From an uncultured Collinsella sp. (GTDB lineage Bacteria; Actinomycetota; Coriobacteriia; Coriobacteriales; Coriobacteriaceae), in contig CABUWA010000071.1 in the NCBI GenBank assembly GCA_902495085.1, positions 1 through 9,958 on the forward strand: 9,958 nucleotides of DNA, written 5' to 3'. This document shows, piece after piece, positions 6,416-9,958 of this stretch. The notes under the pieces are model-generated. The model saw only the letters and a list, made by a program, of their open reading frames with translations. It did not search any database and was not told the origin of the DNA. Both the position numbers and the translations under genes were made by a program. Every line of letters begins with the position of its first letter. The stretch's first letter is position 1.

Positions 6416-6608
6416 ACCTGATTGCGTGACATGGGCCAATGAGGCTCGCCGCCATGTGATCGGCATCTTCCATCTTCTCTGCCGTTTCGCATCCCGGGCG
6501 TACGTGCGTCCGCGGATTTCAAAGGGGGAAGTGGGTTCCTTGCCCTCCCACGTCGACTACGGAGGCATGAAATCGATGCTATACCCCGCTCAGAAAAAGG
6601 AGAATTCC
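6416..6608 (+). other. 193-base gap between hydrolase B and the PTS gene
   Basis: By far the longest gap inside the operon. No promoter with acceptable -35/-10 spacing, no cre-like or RAT-like antiterminator element and no clear terminator is visible; the only foldable piece is a short GTGGG/CCCAC pair near 6531-6550. The region is open in frame with the PTS gene, but the residues it would encode do not resemble an EIIB extension. An in-frame ATG at 6567 has GGAGG only one base upstream, too close to be used well. Confidence 0.5.
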
Positions 6609-8051
6609 ATGAAATACCAGAAGCTTTGCGATGAAATCATCACAAAGGTCGGTGGTCGAGACAATGTGTTAGACGTGAGCCACTGCATTACGCGTCTCCG
6701 CTTCCACCTCAAGGATGAATCGCTCGCCCAGACCAATGAGCTTAAGGCGACGAAGGGCGTCGTTGACGTCATCCAGGCCGGCGGACAGTATCAGGTCGTG
6801 ATTGGTGCCACTGTCGAGGCCGTCTACAACGACCTTGTTCAGATTGGCGGGTTCGACTCCAAACCCGCACTCGATATCGATGAAGGCGACGACGTCAAAA
6901 AGGGCGATCCATTCTCGCGTCTGCTGGCCATCATCTCCGAGATTCTGCAACCGGTTCTTGGCGTGCTTATGGCCGGTGGCTTTATCAAGTCGATGCTCGC
7001 GCTCTGCACGGTTGCCGGTTGGCTTGCCAAGGACAGCAATACGTATGTGACGCTCTCGGCAATCGGAGATTCGGTCTTCTATTACTTTCCGCTAATCATT
7101 GGCTGGACGTCGGCCAAGAAGTTCGGACTTAAGCCCGTTATGGGAATGGCGCTCGGCGGTATCCTCGTCTATCCGACGCTCGTTGCCCTTATGGGCGGAG
7201 ATCCGCTCTACACGCTCGGCGCCGGTACGGTCTTCGAGTCCAATGTCTACGGTGATATTTTTGGCATCCCGCTGATCATGCAGAATTACTCATCGACGAT
7301 TCTGCCTGCGATCTTTATCGTCTGGATTGCCTCCAAGGTGCACAAGGCCCTTTCTAACGCGCTGCCCGCGCTTGTGAGCTCGTTCTTCTCCAACATCCTG
7401 ACGCTCCTCATTTGCGGCATCCTTGGCCTGCTTGTGGTCGGTCCGGTCATGACGGTCCTCTCCAACATCGTTGCCCAGATCATTCTGATGCTCATCAACT
7501 TCCAACCCGCCATCGCCGGCTTCGTCATCGGCACGTTCTGGAGCCTGCTCGTCATGTTCGGCCTGCACTGGGGCATCATCCCGCTGTGGTTCCTCGATGT
7601 CGCAACCTACGGCTATGACCTCATTAACCCGCTCGTGTATGCAGGCGGTTGTGCCATCGCCGGCGCTGTGCTTGGCATGATCATCCGAACCAAGGACTCC
7701 GAGGAAAATGCTGCCGTCAACATTCCCGCCCTTGTCTCTTCGATTTTCGGTGTCAACGAGCCTGCGCTTTACGCCATCTTGCTGCCGCGTAAGCGCCTTA
7801 TGTGGGCAACCTTTATTTCCGCTGGTGTAGGCGGCGCCATTGCCGGCCTCATGGGTGCCAAGCTCTATGCCTTCGGCGCCTCCGGCCCGCTCGGTTTCCC
7901 GAGCTTTATTAACCCTGCCGGCATCGACACGGGCTTTATCGGCCTTGTCATCTCCGGTGTGGTCGCTTTCGTTCTGGCTCTTGTCGCCGCTATGGCGATC
8001 GGTACCAAGAAGGACGAGGGCGGTAAGGCACTCAACATCTCGGTGGACTAG
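6609..8051 (+). CDS. PTS permease EIIBC, glucose/sucrose/beta-glucoside family
   Basis: 480 residues, inner-membrane sugar permease of the phosphotransferase system. Residues 1-80 are the EIIB domain, with the phosphorylated Cys26 in VSHCITRLRFHLKD and the KGVVDVIQAGGQYQVVIG core. After a charged linker (84-103) comes EIIC with about nine or ten hydrophobic segments, including LQPVLGVLMAGGFIKSML, MFGLHWGIIPLW (316-327) and the sugar-site motif GVNEPALY (381-388). B-then-C order without EIIA matches the ScrA, TreB and MurP type, whereas BglF carries a C-terminal EIIA; phosphate must come from an EIIA encoded elsewhere. The substrate cannot be read from sequence: a glucoside, sucrose-like or amino-sugar compound are all possible. 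AAGGAG (6597-6602) six bases before ATG 6609 fixes the start. Last gene of the operon, followed by a terminator at 8072. No phospho-glycosidase or antiterminator gene is nearby. Confidence 0.93.
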   Translation: MKYQKLCDEIITKVGGRDNVLDVSHCITRLRFHLKDESLAQTNELKATKGVVDVIQAGGQYQVVIGATVEAVYNDLVQIGGFDSKPALDIDEGDDVKKGDPFSRLLAIISEILQPVLGVLMAGGFIKSMLALCTVAGWLAKDSNTYVTLSAIGDSVFYYFPLIIGWTSAKKFGLKPVMGMALGGILVYPTLVALMGGDPLYTLGAGTVFESNVYGDIFGIPLIMQNYSSTILPAIFIVWIASKVHKALSNALPALVSSFFSNILTLLICGILGLLVVGPVMTVLSNIVAQIILMLINFQPAIAGFVIGTFWSLLVMFGLHWGIIPLWFLDVATYGYDLINPLVYAGGCAIAGAVLGMIIRTKDSEENAAVNIPALVSSIFGVNEPALYAILLPRKRLMWATFISAGVGGAIAGLMGAKLYAFGASGPLGFPSFINPAGIDTGFIGLVISGVVAFVLALVAAMAIGTKKDEGGKALNISVD

Positions 8052-8071
8052 TCTTTCTGCGCACTTTAACT

Positions 8072-8112
8072 AAATATGCCTCGGACGGCGACGTGCCGCC
8101 CGAGGCATATTT
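8072..8112. terminator. Symmetrical (probably bidirectional) terminator between convergent genes
   Basis: AAATATGCCTCGG (8072-8084) pairs perfectly with 8100-8112, and inside it CGGC (8086-8089) pairs with GCCG (8095-8098) around GACGT. The A-rich left and T-rich right ends would act on both strands, closing the PTS operon and the convergent LysR gene. The stretch 8113-8174 shows nothing further. Confidence 0.88.
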
Positions 8113-8174
8113 GTATTATGTGCCGTTGTCAGCGTGTTTGCGGACACAGGGCTGCGGTTGTGGAGCAGCGGGGA

Positions 8175-9098
8175 TTATGACGGTCGTGCCGCGGTGGAAG
8201 ATGTACGGTCGCCCTGCAGGAGCTGACGGTAGGGGAGGAAGCCGATGAACGAGACGACCGCCTGCGAGTGCGCGGCGTTCCGCTTGAGGTAGAGCCTGAC
8301 CTCGGAGGTCGTCGCGGGCTCAAGCGGCACCAGGGCTACCTTTCCGCTGGCAAGCGATTCCGCCGGCTTGCGCATGAGGAATGAGACGCCGGCGCCGCGC
8401 GCGACAAGGGAGATGATGTTCTCGGCTCGTTTGCCGGTGAACGTAACACGTGGGCCAAATTCAGCTTCGCGACAAAGGGAAAGGACGAGCTCGCTTACGA
8501 ACGAGCCTTGGGGAAGCATGAGGAAATTCTCGTCGATAAGGTCGTCTATCTCAACGGCGTCACGTTCGGCGAGCGGATGGTCGAGCGGAAGGACGGCCAC
8601 GAGCCGGTCGGTCGTAAAGGGAATCTTTTTGAACTCCGGCTCGATGGCGCCGCCGTCACGGATGAAGGCCAGGTCAATGTCCTCGTGCAGGAGCATGCGC
8701 TTGAGTGTGTCGCCCTCGCCCTCGATGAGCTCGACAGAATATGAGGGGTTCGCCTGCTGAAAATCGATGACGGCGTCCGTGATCCCATAAGGGGCCATAA
8801 TGGGGATAGAACCGACGGTGAGGTGCTCGAGCGGCTCACCTGCGCCTATTTGAATGGCGGCAAGATAGCGGTGCTGAAGCGTCGCAATTTTTTGCGCATA
8901 GGGGAGGAGCGCTTCACCTTGCGCGGTGAGTGTTACGTGGCGCTGGCTTCGATCGATGAGCTTGCAGCCGAGTTCGTGCTCCATTGCCATGATGTGCTTG
9001 GAGAGGGTTGATTGCGACATGAAAAGCAGTTCCGCCGCATCAAGAAACGTGCGTGACTGCGCTAAGATGGCGAATTCGCCAAAGCGGCTGATATCCAT
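8175..9098 (-). CDS. LysR-family transcriptional regulator, candidate regulator of the PTS operon
   Basis: 307 residues, usual length for the family. The N-terminal winged helix-turn-helix is clear (SRTFLDAAELLFMSQSTLSK, then MEHELGCKLIDRS, residues 15-51), followed by a linker helix and the effector domain from about residue 90 (LTVGSIPIMAPYGI, IDLAFIRDG, GAGVSFLM). GGAGG (9110-9106 on the leftward strand) lies seven bases before the ATG at 9098. It converges on the amidohydrolase-ceramidase-PTS operon, whose promoter carries a LysR-type site, so it is the best local candidate for its activator; the link is inferred. It starts only 36 bases after the stop of the peptide deformylase gene and no palindrome resembling the 2872-2888 site is seen in front of it, so it may be transcribed from the deformylase promoter. 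Confidence 0.93.
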   Translation of the reverse strand: MDISRFGEFAILAQSRTFLDAAELLFMSQSTLSKHIMAMEHELGCKLIDRSQRHVTLTAQGEALLPYAQKIATLQHRYLAAIQIGAGEPLEHLTVGSIPIMAPYGITDAVIDFQQANPSYSVELIEGEGDTLKRMLLHEDIDLAFIRDGGAIEPEFKKIPFTTDRLVAVLPLDHPLAERDAVEIDDLIDENFLMLPQGSFVSELVLSLCREAEFGPRVTFTGKRAENIISLVARGAGVSFLMRKPAESLASGKVALVPLEPATTSEVRLYLKRNAAHSQAVVSFIGFLPYRQLLQGDRTSSTAARPS

Positions 9099-9134
9099 AG
9101 GGAGGCCTCCGGTACCCTCATTTTGGCAGGTGGC

Positions 9135-9544
9135 CTAAACCACGACGCCATTGCAGTGGTCGATTTCGTGCTGGATGATCTCGGCGGTGTAGCCCGAGAA
9201 GTTTTGATGCGGTGGACGAAGTTCTCGTCCAAATACTCAACCTTAATGCGGCGATAGCGGGTACAGGGACGCTCGCCGATCAGCGAGAGACATCCTTCGC
9301 TCGTCTGATAGGCATTGACCTGCTCAAGAATTTGAGGGTTGTACATCAGGAGTGTCCTGTTGCCGTCCTTTACGCAGATGATGCGTTTGCGCACGCCGAT
9401 CATGTTGGCGGCGAGGCCCACGCACTCGCGCTCATGCTCGTGGAGCGTATCCAGGAGATCCTGCCCGGTCGCGGCATCGTCGGGTCCCGCGTCTTCGGAA
9501 GGCAGACGCAAAAAGAACTCGGATTTCATGATGGGCTTAATCAT
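9135..9544 (-). pseudogene. def: Peptide deformylase-like gene with a one-base frameshift
   Basis: Peptide deformylase removes the formyl group from new N-termini. From ATG 9544 (GAGGAG at 9556-9551, six bases upstream) the frame encodes 114 residues with CVGLAANMIGV (motif I region, 41-51) and EGCLS (83-87, metal ligand Cys85). At 9200-9202 one base is missing; in the next frame the sequence continues FSGYTAEIIQHEIDHCNGVVV, ending at TAG 9137-9135. HEIDH is motif III with two metal-binding His and the catalytic Glu. With one base restored the protein would be 136 residues, the length I recall for short clostridial-type deformylases. As it stands, the product loses HEIDH and continues out of frame to 9062 into the LysR start, and should be inactive. 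Motif I has Met48 where typical enzymes have Gln, so even the intact form is an atypical, probably accessory deformylase. A sequencing error is a real alternative. Confidence 0.85.
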
Positions 9545-9749
9545 GGCGGGCTCCTCATGTCTTATGCTTTCGTGGACTTTTAATAATAGCGCGGAAGGAA
9601 AGCTGTGCGTCCGCGTTACAATCTTTCGACGTTGGACCATGTTGTCAGACTCGTCGAGTACGGCGTCTGGCGTAAGCCTAGGGCTCATTTTTCGCCCTGG
9701 ACTGTTCCTCTGGGGCGATGCGACTGTCGTTCCAAGAGGAAGGAAATGC
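9545..9749. promoter_or_regulatory. Divergent intergenic region between deformylase and MFS genes
   Basis: 205 bases that must hold both promoters. On the leftward strand TATTAT (9588-9583) is a fair -10 box for the deformylase gene, with only a weak -35 (GACGCA, 9611-9606). On the rightward strand TACAAT (9617-9622) is a possible -10 without a good -35. ACTCGTCGAGT (9649-9659) is a short palindrome that could be an operator, and AGGGC/GCCCT (9680-9684, 9694-9698) can form a small hairpin with the T-run in its loop. None is convincing alone. Confidence 0.3.
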
Positions 9750-9958
9750 ATGGGGAGCAAATCTCAGCAACAAGTTCAAGTAGCGCCATCGGCCACTGCG
9801 GCGATTCTCGTCGTAATGTATATTGCAGCCTTTGTTGCCGCGTTTAACGAGAACATCATTAACGTGGCGTTGCACGACATTATGGCGGCCTTTTCGGTGA
9901 GTGCCACCACGGCGCAGTGGCTCGTTTCGGGCTACATGATCGTGACGTCGATCTTTAC
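9750..9958 (+). CDS. Partial DHA2-type MFS drug exporter (EmrB/QacA family)
   Basis: Rightward gene that runs off the window; 69 complete codons are visible. After a short polar start (MGSKSQQQVQVAPSATAA) comes the first membrane helix ILVVMYIAAFVAAFNENIIN, then VALHDIMAAFSVS and TTAQWLVSGYMIVTSIF. The N-E-N-I-I-N-V-A-L pattern after helix 1 and the AQWL-x-x-GYM start of helix 2 are the signature of 14-helix drug:proton antiporters of the EmrB/QacA type. The ATG at 9750 is preceded by GGAAGGA (9738-9744), five bases away; an ATG at 9746 is in a different frame. It diverges from the deformylase gene. The exported compound cannot be predicted. Confidence 0.85.
   Translation, partial: MGSKSQQQVQVAPSATAAILVVMYIAAFVAAFNENIINVALHDIMAAFSVSATTAQWLVSGYMIVTSIF

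Noticed and set aside
5579..6466. 295-codon open frame antisense to hydrolase B
   Set aside because: Overlaps the motif-rich sense gene entirely and has no recognisable domain or plausible start signal.
6312..6608. N-terminal extension of the PTS protein
   Set aside because: The frame is open but its residues do not look like an EIIB extension, it overlaps hydrolase B, and AAGGAG points to the ATG at 6609, where the EIIB domain starts.
9101..9110. GGAGGCCTCC palindrome over the ribosome binding site of the second LysR gene
   Set aside because: It has no loop and so cannot fold on itself in one RNA molecule; a chance mirror of the SD sequence is enough.
9678..9700. Hairpin before the MFS gene as an attenuator
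   Set aside because: The stem is short and the T-run is in the loop rather than after the stem.
9605..9847. 80-codon frame in front of and overlapping the MFS gene, as a leader peptide or small gene
   Set aside because: It begins at GTG with a mediocre ribosome binding site, has no recognisable motif and runs out of frame across the clear MFS N-terminus.

Overview
The window reads as a chromosomal segment of a high-GC Gram-positive gut-type bacterium. Strong AGGAGG-type ribosome binding sites, GTG starts, GC-rich third positions and the protein styles fit Coriobacteriia (Collinsella-like). This is an inference from style and could not be checked by a search. I see no mobile element, tRNA, rRNA or CRISPR array.

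Left part (1-2802): the first 27 codons of a leftward DMT/EamA-type permease diverge from a LysR-type regulator (202-1059). Next, rightward, comes an unusual gene (1223-2743): a Cro/C1-type helix-turn-helix module fused in frame to a complete AlaA-type alanine/glutamate aminotransferase. A second ribosome binding site and ATG sit exactly at the domain junction, so a free aminotransferase may also be made. Its promoter region carries helically phased copies of TTGAAC, two of them forming a perfect inverted repeat. A strong terminator (2765-2802) closes this unit.

Central part (2872-8112): a four-gene rightward operon with a textbook LysR-type promoter (T-N11-A palindrome about 64 bases before the predicted start, plus -35 and -10) and a strong symmetrical terminator. 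It encodes an amidohydrolase-2/ACMSD-like TIM-barrel protein whose usual metal ligands look replaced, two tandem neutral-ceramidase-like proteins without signal peptides, and a glucose/sucrose/beta-glucoside-family PTS EIIBC permease without an EIIA domain. A convergent LysR gene (8175-9098) is the obvious candidate regulator. Together these suggest uptake and phosphorylation of a sugar-like compound followed by cytoplasmic hydrolysis by ceramidase-like enzymes. I do not know a described pathway with this make-up, and it is the best candidate for an undescribed system here.

Right part (9135-9958): a short peptide deformylase gene (leftward), complete except for a one-base deletion that separates its HEIDH metal motif from the rest, and the divergent start of a DHA2-type (EmrB/QacA) MFS drug exporter that runs off the window.
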